The notes beneath the pieces were generated by a model. It did no database searches. It had not been told where the DNA came from and worked only from the letters and a program-made list of their open reading frames with translations. Position numbers and translations under genes: made by a program. A DNA stretch of 38,021 bases from Halomonas sp. NO4 (lineage in GTDB: Bacteria > Pseudomonadota > Gammaproteobacteria > Pseudomonadales > Halomonadaceae). Positions 1 through 9,055 of this stretch are shown one piece after another (the stretch's first letter is position 1; every line of letters starts with the position of its first letter). Location: positions 1-38,021 of the forward strand of contig NZ_WHMA01000009.1 of assembly GCF_010994375.1 (NCBI RefSeq), given 5' to 3'.

Positions 1-167
1 CCCACATCGTTCAGAGTCTAACAGCCGCTGATACTCCAACTAGCTTGACAGTGGGGGGCCACTCCCAGGCCGACGACGACAGCAGGGAACTAGAGAGCGG
101 CGGATTAGTCCGCCAGATTCAGGGGGTATTGCTGGTGCTCGGGCGAGGTGTGCTTGAAAAAGGTTTC

Positions 168-419
168 ATGTTCAAGGCCATGACGCTCCCTGAGGCGGGC
201 ATCTCCCGAGAGACACTCGAGAGCATCGGCAACGACCCGACCATGGCGCAGATCCTCAAGGCTTGCAAAATGGAACAGCCGCTTCCGGAAGCGGCAAAGG
301 TCGCCCTAGTGGACCGCGACATCGCCTTCTTCAACGATAAGGGCAATCTTGTGCTGGCCGACGCCGGCAAGGCGTTCTTCGATGACCTGTTCGTTGAGGG
401 GGCCAACGTGAAGCTGTGA
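168..419 (+). CDS. Small hypothetical protein (83 aa)
   Basis: I do not recognise this family. The reading frame is open from the window edge, so the gene could begin outside the window. The ATG at 168, preceded by an AAAGG-like stretch a few bases upstream, gives a compact 83-residue product starting MFKAMTLPEAG, and a TTG at 45 would give 124 residues. The protein is acidic and soluble, with no membrane segment or signal peptide, and ends in a short hydrophobic/charged tail (FFDDLFVEGANVKL). It is followed by about 240 bases in which I see no gene. The start and even the completeness of the gene are uncertain. Confidence 0.4.
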   Translation: MFKAMTLPEAGISRETLESIGNDPTMAQILKACKMEQPLPEAAKVALVDRDIAFFNDKGNLVLADAGKAFFDDLFVEGANVKL

Positions 420-658
420 GCCCAGTACGAGTTGCGGCGCTGGCGGATCACTACCAACAGCCGAGGATATTCATGGCGAATGATTCAAACCGTGCTGGTT
501 GGTATTCGAGTACACATCAAGCTAGATATACTCGGCAGCGCCACTGTAAATCCTGAATACAAGCGGCCTACCGCCGAGGTGACATATTCGAAAAGCTGCA
601 GTCAATGACAGAAGCTGGAAAATTAAAAAAACAGCAAACCTACATGAGGACTGAAGAA

Positions 659-1219
659 CTATTTTTTTGAATCGTCATTCAAGAAAAGCCTAATAGCTGT
701 TGAACTAATAGCCCCAATCAGTTCCAACACCAACTCAAGTCCATATAAAAAAATAAATAGATGGAAAAATTGCGCCACCCATCCTTGGCCGAAGGCAGAT
801 ATGACAGGAGAAGCTGCCAAAGAAAACGTTAAAAACGTCAAAGGGTAAGCCATGTCTGCGATCAGTATCGTAGAGCCAAAGCCAGATTTTTTCTTTTTTT
901 CATCTAAATCCCTCAAAAAACTTGAAGGTAATACAAAAAGGAGTGCAAAAACACCTATACCGAACCCTAGCAAACTCGGAAACGCAGACAGAACCAAACC
1001 TGAAAAGTCGGGAATACTTTCTGTTAAAAAATATTGTAAAAAAATCAAAACAAAACAGATAACTGCAACCCAAGACGTCGGCTTTATCAACCTCGACAGC
1101 CATAACTCAAAAGGAGAAAATTCAATAAGGTATTTAGGGTCTCCCTTACCCACATAAAGGTTCAAGTACCGAAATAGAACTCCAAAAATCGGCACCCTTC
1201 TTATTTTCTTTATATCCAA
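659..1219 (-). CDS. Four-helix membrane protein, second gene of an AT-rich pair
   Basis: A 186-residue integral membrane protein of unknown family. Hydrophobic stretches lie at about residues 49-66, 73-99, 117-141 and 146-170, joined by a lysine-rich loop (DEKKKK, about 106-111), with a positively charged N terminus and a short polar C terminus. The start is a TTG at 1219, supported by GGAGGG six to seven bases upstream; the nearby ATG is out of frame. It lies 38 bases after the 303-aa gene and is probably co-transcribed with it. The base composition is clearly richer in A/T than the helicase gene to the right, which suggests separate acquisition. A small membrane protein paired with a soluble one inside a defence-rich stretch fits a membrane effector, as in two-gene systems such as Kiwa, but I see no family motif to prove it. 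Confidence 0.7.
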   Translation of the reverse strand: MDIKKIRRVPIFGVLFRYLNLYVGKGDPKYLIEFSPFELWLSRLIKPTSWVAVICFVLIFLQYFLTESIPDFSGLVLSAFPSLLGFGIGVFALLFVLPSSFLRDLDEKKKKSGFGSTILIADMAYPLTFLTFSLAASPVISAFGQGWVAQFFHLFIFLYGLELVLELIGAISSTAIRLFLNDDSKK

Positions 1220-1257
1220 CTTAAGCCCTCCATTGAGCTAGAATTAAATAGCTCCAC

Positions 1258-2169
1258 TTACCCACGAATCATTCTTTTTATCTTCTCTCCTATATTAGTT
1301 TTTTCATTAGCCTGCCTGGTAGACATGGCAACTCTGTACAAAAAACCTTCAGAAGTCTCATTTTTTGATTTTCGAACTGGTAATTCTACGGGATAGTCCA
1401 GCATTCTGTAAGTATCAGAAACACCATCTTTTATATAGCGAACAGTAGCATTTCCAAATCGTGTTGCCAATGGTAGAAAAGCCTTGGAAATTTTTGTCAA
1501 CCCTGTCATGTAACTTCCCTTTTCTGGTTTTTCTGTATGGGATAGGGTGTGAACATTATTTCCTTTTAAATCTTTCTCAAGGTCAGCAATAATCTCATCC
1601 TCATAATCAGCCGAATTAGAAAAAGTGAGATCAATCTCAACTTTTTTGTAATTGTCAGCCTCATAGACACGCTCAAGAGATTCCGCTGATGTTAGCTCTT
1701 TGATTTTCAATGTATGCTCGGGGAATAGTTTATCGCACACAGGAGAAAATATTTTATCAAGACACTCCATCAAAGGGTTAGCACTTGGCAGCCCTGCCTT
1801 TTTTTGGATTGCTAGAGTATGGTTAGCATAGTCATAAGCAAACAAAAACTCATAACTCTTACTAACGCTACCTTTCCCTCCCTCGAACTCATCAGCACCA
1901 GTATATAGATTGCTGACTTTTTCGACTTTCTGGTATTTTATAAACTTCCCAAAAGCAAAGGATTCTTTAACATCGATTGAGAAAGGGCAAAGATAATAGT
2001 TATTTGCCAAGGCACTTGAAACCAGCTCTATTTCTTTCTTTGATTTTGCATGAGACAATTTTTCTTTAAGGCCTTCAAAAAACTTTTTATATCCATTCTC
2101 TCCAATCTCAGTGGTCACCCCCGAATCAAGCGGGAGAAGCTGGATGTTGTAATATTTAAATACAGCCAT
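1258..2169 (-). CDS. Unrecognised soluble protein (303 aa), partner of membrane protein
   Basis: This 303-residue protein has no signal peptide or membrane segment. It begins MAVFKYYNIQLLPLD and alternates beta-rich and charged helical segments, with a basic C terminus (GEKIKRMIRG). I cannot assign a family with confidence: DUF4747- or KwaB/DUF4868-like proteins have similar size and context, but I see no diagnostic motif. The start ATG at 2169 has only a weak GGGG-type ribosome site. It lies 142 bases downstream of the PLD-SNF2 helicase, too far for tight coupling, and 38 bases before the membrane protein gene. The shared AT-rich composition of these two genes marks them as one module, probably a sensor or enzyme plus membrane effector. 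That role is inference. Confidence 0.65.
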   Translation of the reverse strand: MAVFKYYNIQLLPLDSGVTTEIGENGYKKFFEGLKEKLSHAKSKKEIELVSSALANNYYLCPFSIDVKESFAFGKFIKYQKVEKVSNLYTGADEFEGGKGSVSKSYEFLFAYDYANHTLAIQKKAGLPSANPLMECLDKIFSPVCDKLFPEHTLKIKELTSAESLERVYEADNYKKVEIDLTFSNSADYEDEIIADLEKDLKGNNVHTLSHTEKPEKGSYMTGLTKISKAFLPLATRFGNATVRYIKDGVSDTYRMLDYPVELPVRKSKNETSEGFLYRVAMSTRQANEKTNIGEKIKRMIRG

Positions 2170-2311
2170 TTATTCAGCCCCAAGCCATTAAAATTTTCGC
2201 CACCAATAATACACCTAATCAACCCCAAGATCCACCTCAAAACAACTTACGCAAGCTGCCGAGTTCACTAATATCTGTCGGGGCCCGGGTGTTTGATTTC
2301 CTCGCTTTAAC

Positions 2312-5300
2312 TCAGTCCAACAGGAGCTGCCTTGCGCCGTCATCTAAACGCCTTGCTACATCATGACTAGTCCTGCTGTCTTTCTTTATATCCCCTAGCT
2401 GCCTAAATATGATCTCTCGAGTTGCGCTAAGCAGTAGAGGATCGGCATCAACTTTAAGTCCATCATCCCTTGATGACACTGGCCACAGGAGCTTGTCTTT
2501 CAATGCCAGCATCCCGCTGCGATCCGGTGCATCGAATTTAAGATGTACTCGCTGCCCATGTCGATTGTTAACATCAGCTTGGAACCGCTCAATTTCAGCA
2601 ATCTGATTGCTTGGTGTATCGGGATTGGATTTTAGCTTCAGCTCAGCGAGGCTGGCGGATACGGTATCCAGCATGACCTTCTGCTGACGCCCTATCCGGT
2701 CATCTTGCCGTTTCACTGCTGGGAGGGAGCGTTCTACCAGCTCAATCTCACTCTCTTCACCAATTTCAACGCCAAAGGCTTCCTCGGAGGTGTTCAGATC
2801 ATGGTCAGCTATGCGCACCGATCCCAGTGGTTTGCGCGCCTGCCATGCGGCTTGCACCGCTTCCAGTGGTTGCAGCATGTAATCCAGCAGCTTCTCAAAG
2901 ACAGGGTCACCATAGGTAGCAAAGTGAAGTCTGCGATGATCCTCCTGCCCTAGGCCATGCTCGTAGAGTTCACGAGATGTCGTCAGCAATACTTCCTTCG
3001 GTAACCCGGGGACTGCGACCACCCGGTAAGCATCTCCATGCTTGAAGCTTTCGATGCCGCCTCCCAGAGCCCTGAGATACTGGCACTCGCTAATGGCCCG
3101 CCAGATATCCTCCAGAGTCGCCGGCATCGGCTCTGCACGGCGCTGGGCCTCGAGATGCTCATAGGCCGCTTTCTGCTCTTCCGCCTTGAACTCAGTGAGC
3201 TGTTGTTGCTCCTTGATACGCTCGGCATGCTGCTGGGCTCGACGAATCAGTTCTTCTTCGTCGATCTTGCCTTCCTCACCATCTGCCTTGGCGTAATCCT
3301 CGAAATCCTCGGGCTGGATGGGCAATAACGAGAACTGTAGCTCGCCGGATACAGTGAGCGCCGCACGGAAACGCCTGACCAAGCGCGAGTACACCACCTC
3401 TTCCACGCTATCCTGGTAGAGGTAGTTCAACACGTGGATGTGCTCGTGATGCTGACCGATACGATCGATGCGGCCGATACGCTGCTCCAGCATCATCGGA
3501 TTCCACGGAAGGTCGAAGTTGATCAGCAAGTCGGCGCTTTGCAGGTTCAAGCCTTCTGCTGCCGCATCCGTACACAACAAGATGTCGATGTTGCCAGCGA
3601 CGAAACGTTGTTTGATCGTCGTGCGATCAAGCCTTTCAGGATGGTACTCACCAGCACGACGCAGGGTGCCACCAGCTCCGGAGAAAGTGCCGATTGGGCA
3701 GCCAGGAAGAAGCTCTCTTAACTTACCATGGAGATAGTTCATGGTATCGGCGTAGCGTGTAAACAGCACCAACTGCCGTACACGGTCGGTGCTATTGGTT
3801 CGTCGCTTTTCGATGTCCTTCAGCAACCGCTGCATCTTAGACGGAGTCGTCGGTAGCCGTTCCATAGTAGCAATCAATCGAGCTACGGCGCCTTGCTCCC
3901 ACGTCAGGTCGCTTTCGGTGCGATGCTTGAGGACCAACCCTTCGACCTCTTCATCACGCAGCTCTTCCAACTCTTCGCGGTCGGCGTCGCTATTTGCGAA
4001 CTGCTGCGCCTTGTGGTCGAGGGTCTGCTGGATCTTTTCCAGTCGCCGCTCGAGAGAGCAGCGCAAGGCATAGAAGGAGGATGCATAACGAAGGCGCAGA
4101 AAGCTGAGGTAGAAGCCGATAGCTGCCCGCTGTCGCCCCTCTTCCATGTTAGCCGCCATGTGGCTCGCCAGTTCAGCACAGTATTCCTGGAGCTGGTCGT
4201 AGACCTCACGTTCCACCCCTGAAAGAGAGATGATACTAGGTTGCACATCCCGCCAAGCCAGATTGGCGTTCAGTAGGCCTTCTCGCTGATAGGCGCGCAG
4301 CAGCGAGCGGGTATGCCGAAGCATGCTCCGGCCAAGCGGTGCCAGCAGGCTCAGCGCCGGTTGCACCTCGTCCCAGCCAAAAATGGGCTCCTCCCAGCGC
4401 TCCACAAAGTCATCCAAACCGCTCTTACCAAAGGTAGAGAGCACATGCTCATACACGAACTGCCACTGCTCAGGTGATGATGCACGGACGTTGTTCAGGT
4501 AGTGGCGAAGCCATTCCTTTTCATAGTCAGCCATGGGCTCATTGTTGAGAAGCTTGTCGCGCACCCGGTAGAAGATCTCGCATAGGTCTTCGGAGAACTG
4601 TACGGCGCCGGCAGAAGGCATCAGCTTCAGCAGATCAAAGGCCTCGACCCGGTTGAGCTGCATCGGTGTCGCCGTGGCCAGCAGCAAGGTCCGTGACTTG
4701 CCATACAGCGAGCCCTGCAGCTCCTGATAGAGCTTGTTGAAGCGAGGCATGGAGGTTTGATTATCGGGCGTCTGGCGCCTGGCCTTGTGGGCCTCATCCA
4801 CCAGCACCAGATCCGTCTCTGGCAAGTCCGCCAGCAATCTCCCTCCATGGCGGTTGATAACCAGGCCAGTAGAGACGATCTCCAGCGGGGCATCGAACAT
4901 CTGGCCATCGCCCTGGATGGGCTCGCCGCTGAGCATGTCAAGACGCTCCCAGCGTCCTTTCCGTGTGGTACGGCGCACGAAAGGCAGGAAGAATTTCTCG
5001 GCCATCTCCACCAGCCACTGTGAGGTGAGCGAGGCAGGCGCGAACACCCGAATCGACCTTGCACGACCACTGAGCCATAAGGCGCGGAAAGCCAGGCCCG
5101 CCTCGATGGTCTTGCCGAGACCTACCTCATCACAGAGCAGATGGTTACGTGGATAGGTGGCCAGCAAGCGGCTGGCAACGAAGCACTGATGCGGCCAGGG
5201 CTCGATGGGTGTGGTCTCGATCCCGACTCGCTCGCCACCAGGAAGCAATGGTGCCAGGCGGATCATGGCGAAGTGAAGGCGCTCGGATAGGCTGGGCTTG

Positions 5301-6091
5301 AGCTCGTCTTTTTCACGGACTTCATGTGGATCCCGCGACATGGGCGTGCCATCGATCTCAAACAGCCCACTGGTGCTACTGACGATTTTCACCAGCTCGG
5401 CCTTGACCGCTTCAGGCAGAGAGAACGTCTTGATAGCAGGATGCTTCCCCTCCCAAAGAGCGAGAAAGCTGCGATGCTTTTGTGCGAAGAGCTTGCGATT
5501 CCACTCTTCCCACGAGGGCTGGACGGTGATGTTTTCGGCATTGATGGCAAGCGCCGTTCGAGATTCGTTCAACGAACCCGAAATGAATAGCTCATCCTGG
5601 CCATCGCCAATAATCGCCCACTTCTCATGCAGGTAGCCATCTTGGGCAAAGTCCATGGACTGTGGGGTTCCGTTCTGAGCATGCACACGTAGCCCCACTC
5701 GAATGGCCAGATGGCCATTAGCCACCATCCATGCCAACAGTTCGACGCCATGACGTAATGCGGTGGGCCATTGTTGGGAGGACTCTAGCTCAGCCAGCAT
5801 CACCTGACTGGCACGCTGCTCATCGCCTTGCAGAATCGCGGCGGCATCTTCAGGGTCGAGCTGCATGCCTACCACGAGGCGCGCCACACCACCATTCTCG
5901 ACGAAACGCGAAAACCCTTGTGATGCCGCTGCAAGCGAAGAGGACGTGAAATAGCCGGCGACACGATCATAGTGGTTCGACCGCCTCAGCGCCGGGATAT
6001 AGAAGTCGTGCAGCACATCGACCAGCTTGCCATCCTCGCGGATATCGGAGGTGGCGTAGCTGGGCTCCCAAGGGTAATCGCGTAATGACAT
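2312..6091 (-). CDS. PLD-domain SNF2/DEAH helicase of a methylase-linked defence operon
   Basis: A 1259-residue helicase. Residues 1-180 form a phospholipase D-like domain with HEK (155-157) and GSLNES (172-177), the half-site typical of PLD nucleases fused to helicases. A SNF2-type motor follows: DEVGLGKT at 321-328, DEAH at 432-435, ATATP at 472-476, and the C-terminal lobe with LFTRY (776-780) and QRIGRIDRIGQ (870-880). A long helical tail fills the rest. Related proteins (COG0553 type, DrmD/BrxH-like) act in DISARM- and BREX-like systems, moving along or clearing invading DNA. It is the last gene of the eight-gene operon, 15 bases after the DUF262 gene, with a GGAGG site. PLD domains usually need two HxK sites; only one is evident, so dimerisation or an inactive domain is possible. 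Confidence 0.9.
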   Translation of the reverse strand: MSLRDYPWEPSYATSDIREDGKLVDVLHDFYIPALRRSNHYDRVAGYFTSSSLAAASQGFSRFVENGGVARLVVGMQLDPEDAAAILQGDEQRASQVMLAELESSQQWPTALRHGVELLAWMVANGHLAIRVGLRVHAQNGTPQSMDFAQDGYLHEKWAIIGDGQDELFISGSLNESRTALAINAENITVQPSWEEWNRKLFAQKHRSFLALWEGKHPAIKTFSLPEAVKAELVKIVSSTSGLFEIDGTPMSRDPHEVREKDELKPSLSERLHFAMIRLAPLLPGGERVGIETTPIEPWPHQCFVASRLLATYPRNHLLCDEVGLGKTIEAGLAFRALWLSGRARSIRVFAPASLTSQWLVEMAEKFFLPFVRRTTRKGRWERLDMLSGEPIQGDGQMFDAPLEIVSTGLVINRHGGRLLADLPETDLVLVDEAHKARRQTPDNQTSMPRFNKLYQELQGSLYGKSRTLLLATATPMQLNRVEAFDLLKLMPSAGAVQFSEDLCEIFYRVRDKLLNNEPMADYEKEWLRHYLNNVRASSPEQWQFVYEHVLSTFGKSGLDDFVERWEEPIFGWDEVQPALSLLAPLGRSMLRHTRSLLRAYQREGLLNANLAWRDVQPSIISLSGVEREVYDQLQEYCAELASHMAANMEEGRQRAAIGFYLSFLRLRYASSFYALRCSLERRLEKIQQTLDHKAQQFANSDADREELEELRDEEVEGLVLKHRTESDLTWEQGAVARLIATMERLPTTPSKMQRLLKDIEKRRTNSTDRVRQLVLFTRYADTMNYLHGKLRELLPGCPIGTFSGAGGTLRRAGEYHPERLDRTTIKQRFVAGNIDILLCTDAAAEGLNLQSADLLINFDLPWNPMMLEQRIGRIDRIGQHHEHIHVLNYLYQDSVEEVVYSRLVRRFRAALTVSGELQFSLLPIQPEDFEDYAKADGEEGKIDEEELIRRAQQHAERIKEQQQLTEFKAEEQKAAYEHLEAQRRAEPMPATLEDIWRAISECQYLRALGGGIESFKHGDAYRVVAVPGLPKEVLLTTSRELYEHGLGQEDHRRLHFATYGDPVFEKLLDYMLQPLEAVQAAWQARKPLGSVRIADHDLNTSEEAFGVEIGEESEIELVERSLPAVKRQDDRIGRQQKVMLDTVSASLAELKLKSNPDTPSNQIAEIERFQADVNNRHGQRVHLKFDAPDRSGMLALKDKLLWPVSSRDDGLKVDADPLLLSATREIIFRQLGDIKKDSRTSHDVARRLDDGARQLLLD

Positions 6092-6106
6092 GGCTGCCTC
6101 CGTGAG

Positions 6107-7807
6107 TTAACTGATGAAGAGATCAAGGCCCTGAAGCTGCCAGTTTCTGGCAAAAACGTTCAGCAAGTCCTGGTGCCTGGCCTTGACCTCTTGCTCAGTC
6201 CACTTCGCATGATTCAGCACCTGAGTCGAGCAGGCATATAGTGAAACCCCGTTGCGGGTCTGGAAGTATTTTTTCTTCTTGAGGTCAAAGTCGTAGTTTG
6301 ACGCTTCTGAATTCTTCTGGCGTGATAGCAGAACAAGGTTACCAAGACGATTCGCCCAATACTCGCGCTGCGCTTCAGACCAATCGTTCAGCCATTGGGA
6401 GCCATCACTCGGATTCTGTGGCAGAACATGCTCGATCGTCGTGGTCTGGTGTTTGTAGCTTACGTTCGTTGCAGCCAGAAAAGAGTCCATCCTGAGCATG
6501 ATGTACATGCGAAGCAAAGCTGGATAGTCATAGACGTTATCGTTCAATCGCTCCAGCGTTTCCTTCTGTGCCTGAGGAGTCAAGTCGAGAGAGGAGCCCT
6601 TCTCCAAGAGGTTCTTTCCGGCTTCAAGCTCCGTCAGAACTCGGCCGTAGCGCTCAACGCGTGGTGTTACATAAACTCCTCGAATGAACATGCTCGCGGC
6701 TAAGCGCTCAAGTTTCACCAAATGCTTTTCTAGAGTTTCAGAGTCTCCGTCAAAGCGACGGACAAACTCCATGGCCACTGGCGCCCAGTCCATGTTATTG
6801 ACTCGATGTAGCCAGCTGAAAAGCTCGTTGATATTGTCGGCTCTATCTGTGCTGACATAAGACCGGTTCTTGATCACCTCAAACGCATCGGCATAGGGAA
6901 GAATGACTGAATCCATCAAGGCCTTGCTTCCGGGCACTTCCTTGACGACATAGTCGTTGAATTCATCCAGCACGGAGCGCCGATATTTTTCCTTTCGAAA
7001 TATCATGCGAATGTGCGCAATCAGATCATTGAAACCTTTTCTGCTCAGCCTGACCTCAGCATCTTCCCAAAGCTCGGTATACTGGGTCCTCTCACGCTCC
7101 CCGATGCCGCTGATGATGTTCGCCTTGAGGATGTCTGAAGGCTCGAGATCCAGGCCGCGATCGTTCATCACTGAGAAGATGCGGTAGGCTGACTTGAAAC
7201 TTTCAGTTGAGACAAGCACAAGAATACAGTTACGAACGATGAACTGACCAAAGCGACCTACCTGCTCGTCGTCCAGATTACCAAGCCTCTCCAAGTAGTA
7301 ACATCCGTTCTGAATGATGTTCAACTGAGAGTCCCGGTACCGGCTCTTGTCGAGCTTCACCAAGTCGCCCATGCTGCCGGGGGTCTGTGCATACCGATTG
7401 AAAAAATCCTGGTCACGAGTACGCAGAAACAACCGAGGCTTTGCTTCTAGACCCAAGGCACGGCTTCCAGGCTCCATGACAAAATCATCAAAAGCTCCCT
7501 TCCACTCATCAATTGCCCTCAACCGATCACGAATTGCTGCAAGCAAGAGCGTCAAAGTCGTCAGTCGCTGCTGACCATCGACCACGTCAGCCCGGTTTGT
7601 TCGATCATCCTTGACCAATACAATGCTGCCAAGAAAATATTCTTCAGACTTATCCTCCTGTTCCATGAAGGTCCAGAGATCATCAAACAGTTCTTCGGCC
7701 TGCTCTACCTCCCAGGCATAGGGCCGCTGATACTCCGGTATATGAAATTCAAAGTCACTGGACAATACCTTATGCAGCTTTAGATCGCTTCCCTTGATAG
7801 AGCTCAT
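6107..7807 (-). CDS. DUF262/DUF1524 (GmrSD-type) nuclease
   Basis: A 566-residue single-chain protein. The N-terminal DUF262 (ParB-like) domain carries IPEYQRPYAW at about 23-32 and DGQQR at 77-81, the nucleotide-binding/hydrolysis signature. The C-terminal DUF1524 HNH-type nuclease shows IEHVLPQNP (H460) and LGNLVLL followed by KN. This layout matches fused GmrS-GmrD type IV restriction enzymes, which cleave modified phage DNA; BrxU, encoded within a BREX cluster, is a known relative. The ATG at 7807 is preferred over an upstream in-frame start at 7945, because it has AAGGAG about ten bases upstream and the extra N terminus is basic, low in structure and overlaps the RNA ligase gene. It lies 32 bases after the RNA ligase and 15 before the helicase. 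The target modification is unknown. Confidence 0.9.
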   Translation of the reverse strand: MSSIKGSDLKLHKVLSSDFEFHIPEYQRPYAWEVEQAEELFDDLWTFMEQEDKSEEYFLGSIVLVKDDRTNRADVVDGQQRLTTLTLLLAAIRDRLRAIDEWKGAFDDFVMEPGSRALGLEAKPRLFLRTRDQDFFNRYAQTPGSMGDLVKLDKSRYRDSQLNIIQNGCYYLERLGNLDDEQVGRFGQFIVRNCILVLVSTESFKSAYRIFSVMNDRGLDLEPSDILKANIISGIGERERTQYTELWEDAEVRLSRKGFNDLIAHIRMIFRKEKYRRSVLDEFNDYVVKEVPGSKALMDSVILPYADAFEVIKNRSYVSTDRADNINELFSWLHRVNNMDWAPVAMEFVRRFDGDSETLEKHLVKLERLAASMFIRGVYVTPRVERYGRVLTELEAGKNLLEKGSSLDLTPQAQKETLERLNDNVYDYPALLRMYIMLRMDSFLAATNVSYKHQTTTIEHVLPQNPSDGSQWLNDWSEAQREYWANRLGNLVLLSRQKNSEASNYDFDLKKKKYFQTRNGVSLYACSTQVLNHAKWTEQEVKARHQDLLNVFARNWQLQGLDLFIS

Positions 7808-7839
7808 TCCCAGCGTACTCCTTCTTCGATTATCGTTAT

Positions 7840-8523
7840 CTAATGCGTTGCCAGCTCGTTCCACTCCAGTGCACGTGAGCGCCAGTGGGTCTCGATCTGC
7901 TGCACGAAATCGGGGTGAACCAGTTTGGCGCGGCGTTCGCACCACTGCGGCCCATCCTGGCGAATCACGATGCCTTCCAGCTTGCCATCCCGGTAGGCGC
8001 TGCGGCCGGTGCGCACCAGAGCTTCCAGCTCCTTGACGGTGAAACTCCCTCGCTTGAGTAGCGGCACAACAGCTAGGCCGAGCCGGCTTGCCAAGGCATT
8101 GCGTCTATCTTGGTTCCAGAATCGCTGGGCCTGACGGTCGTAAACATCGAAAATCAGGAACCAATCCGGCAAGGCGGCATAATCCAGCGAGTGGCGCGCA
8201 GCGCACCACTCGCCGAAAAGAATGACGTGATCGGGTAAATTCTGTTGGAACACCGCGAGGTGCTGGATCAGCCACTGGTTCAGGCGTGAGAACTGGCCGC
8301 GGTAAGGCGCCTCAAGGTAGGCACCACGGTTCTGCGCACGCAGCTGGCTATCTTCCCCCCAGGAAATGCCCAGGTTGGCACCGTCGAGCTTTTCCTCGCC
8401 CAGCACCTCACTCGCCAGGAGTTCCTCCACATCCGGCGGATCGAGCAGCTTGTCGTCGCGGGGCTCGCTCTCGCCGAGCCAGGCAAGGTGTGGTGTATGG
8501 GGGTAGCGGAAGAACTCACTCAT
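7840..8523 (-). CDS. RNA ligase family protein (nucleotidyltransferase)
   Basis: A 227-residue protein with all the core motifs of the covalent nucleotidyltransferase fold in order. Motif I is EKLDGAN with the predicted AMP-accepting Lys45, followed by QNRGAYL (64-70), motif III FGEWCAARHSLDY (103-115), IIIa FDVYD (125-129), IV EGIVIR (183-188) and V RRAKLV (197-202, Lys200). It is short and lacks an obvious C-terminal accessory domain, matching the minimal RNA_ligase (PF09414) type related to T4 Rnl2 rather than a replicative DNA ligase. Its start overlaps the end of the PIN nuclease gene by eight bases, implying coupled translation. Family knowledge says such enzymes reseal nicked RNA. Next to a PIN ribonuclease, the natural inference is repair or control of RNA cleaved by its neighbour. 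Confidence 0.88.
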   Translation of the reverse strand: MSEFFRYPHTPHLAWLGESEPRDDKLLDPPDVEELLASEVLGEEKLDGANLGISWGEDSQLRAQNRGAYLEAPYRGQFSRLNQWLIQHLAVFQQNLPDHVILFGEWCAARHSLDYAALPDWFLIFDVYDRQAQRFWNQDRRNALASRLGLAVVPLLKRGSFTVKELEALVRTGRSAYRDGKLEGIVIRQDGPQWCERRAKLVHPDFVQQIETHWRSRALEWNELATH

Positions 8524-9055
8524 CCTCAGGAAGCTCCGGAACAGGGCCGTCGAACTTACCGCGGTAGAAGCGCTTCACATCCTTGGGGCACACGAAGCGG
8601 AAACGAACCCCCGCCTCAGCAAGCTGCGGCCACCAGCTCAACCATTTGCAGTCAGCAGCCTGAAGCACGCGCGGGTTGCCATCGTCGGCGGCTGCCACGG
8701 CGATAAATTTGCGATCCGGTGGATCGAACTCCTCCTGGAGGTCGTGATCGGGGAACTCCTCGAACCAGTCCTGTGCCGTTTCTGTCACCGGCACCTGAGC
8801 GACATGTCTCGTATTGGCCTGGCGCTGCAGCAGCCACTTGAGAAAGGCATCCCCAGGCTCGGGCTGGCCTTTGTTGGGGTTCAACTTGTGATGGTACTCA
8901 CCTAGTATCTTCCACTCGTCATCGATGACTACTACACCCCGACGGCGAATCTCATCAATGGCCTCGATACAGGCAATGAGGCACTCCTCTGAAACGCCTT
9001 CATGATCATCATTCGCCACCAGCAGCACATTGGTATCGACCACGGCACGTGTCAT
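8516..9055 (-). CDS. PIN-domain nuclease paired with AAA ATPase
   Basis: A 179-residue protein with the PIN pattern of acidic residues: VVDTNVLL (Asp7), Glu24 in SEECLIACIEAID, DPPDRKFIAVA (Asp114) and AADCKWL (Asp135). These would coordinate Mg2+/Mn2+ in a ribonuclease of the VapC/FEN-like superfamily. It is longer than VapC toxins (about 130-140 aa) because of an insertion of about 60 residues between the second and third acidic positions. The ATG overlaps the stop of the ATPase gene by four bases (ATGA type), and its own end overlaps the RNA ligase gene by eight bases. No small VapB-like antitoxin gene is adjacent; the ATPase may instead hold it inactive. The substrate (tRNA, mRNA or phage RNA) cannot be read from the sequence. 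Confidence 0.8.
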   Translation of the reverse strand: MTRAVVDTNVLLVANDDHEGVSEECLIACIEAIDEIRRRGVVVIDDEWKILGEYHHKLNPNKGQPEPGDAFLKWLLQRQANTRHVAQVPVTETAQDWFEEFPDHDLQEEFDPPDRKFIAVAAADDGNPRVLQAADCKWLSWWPQLAEAGVRFRFVCPKDVKRFYRGKFDGPVPELPEDE

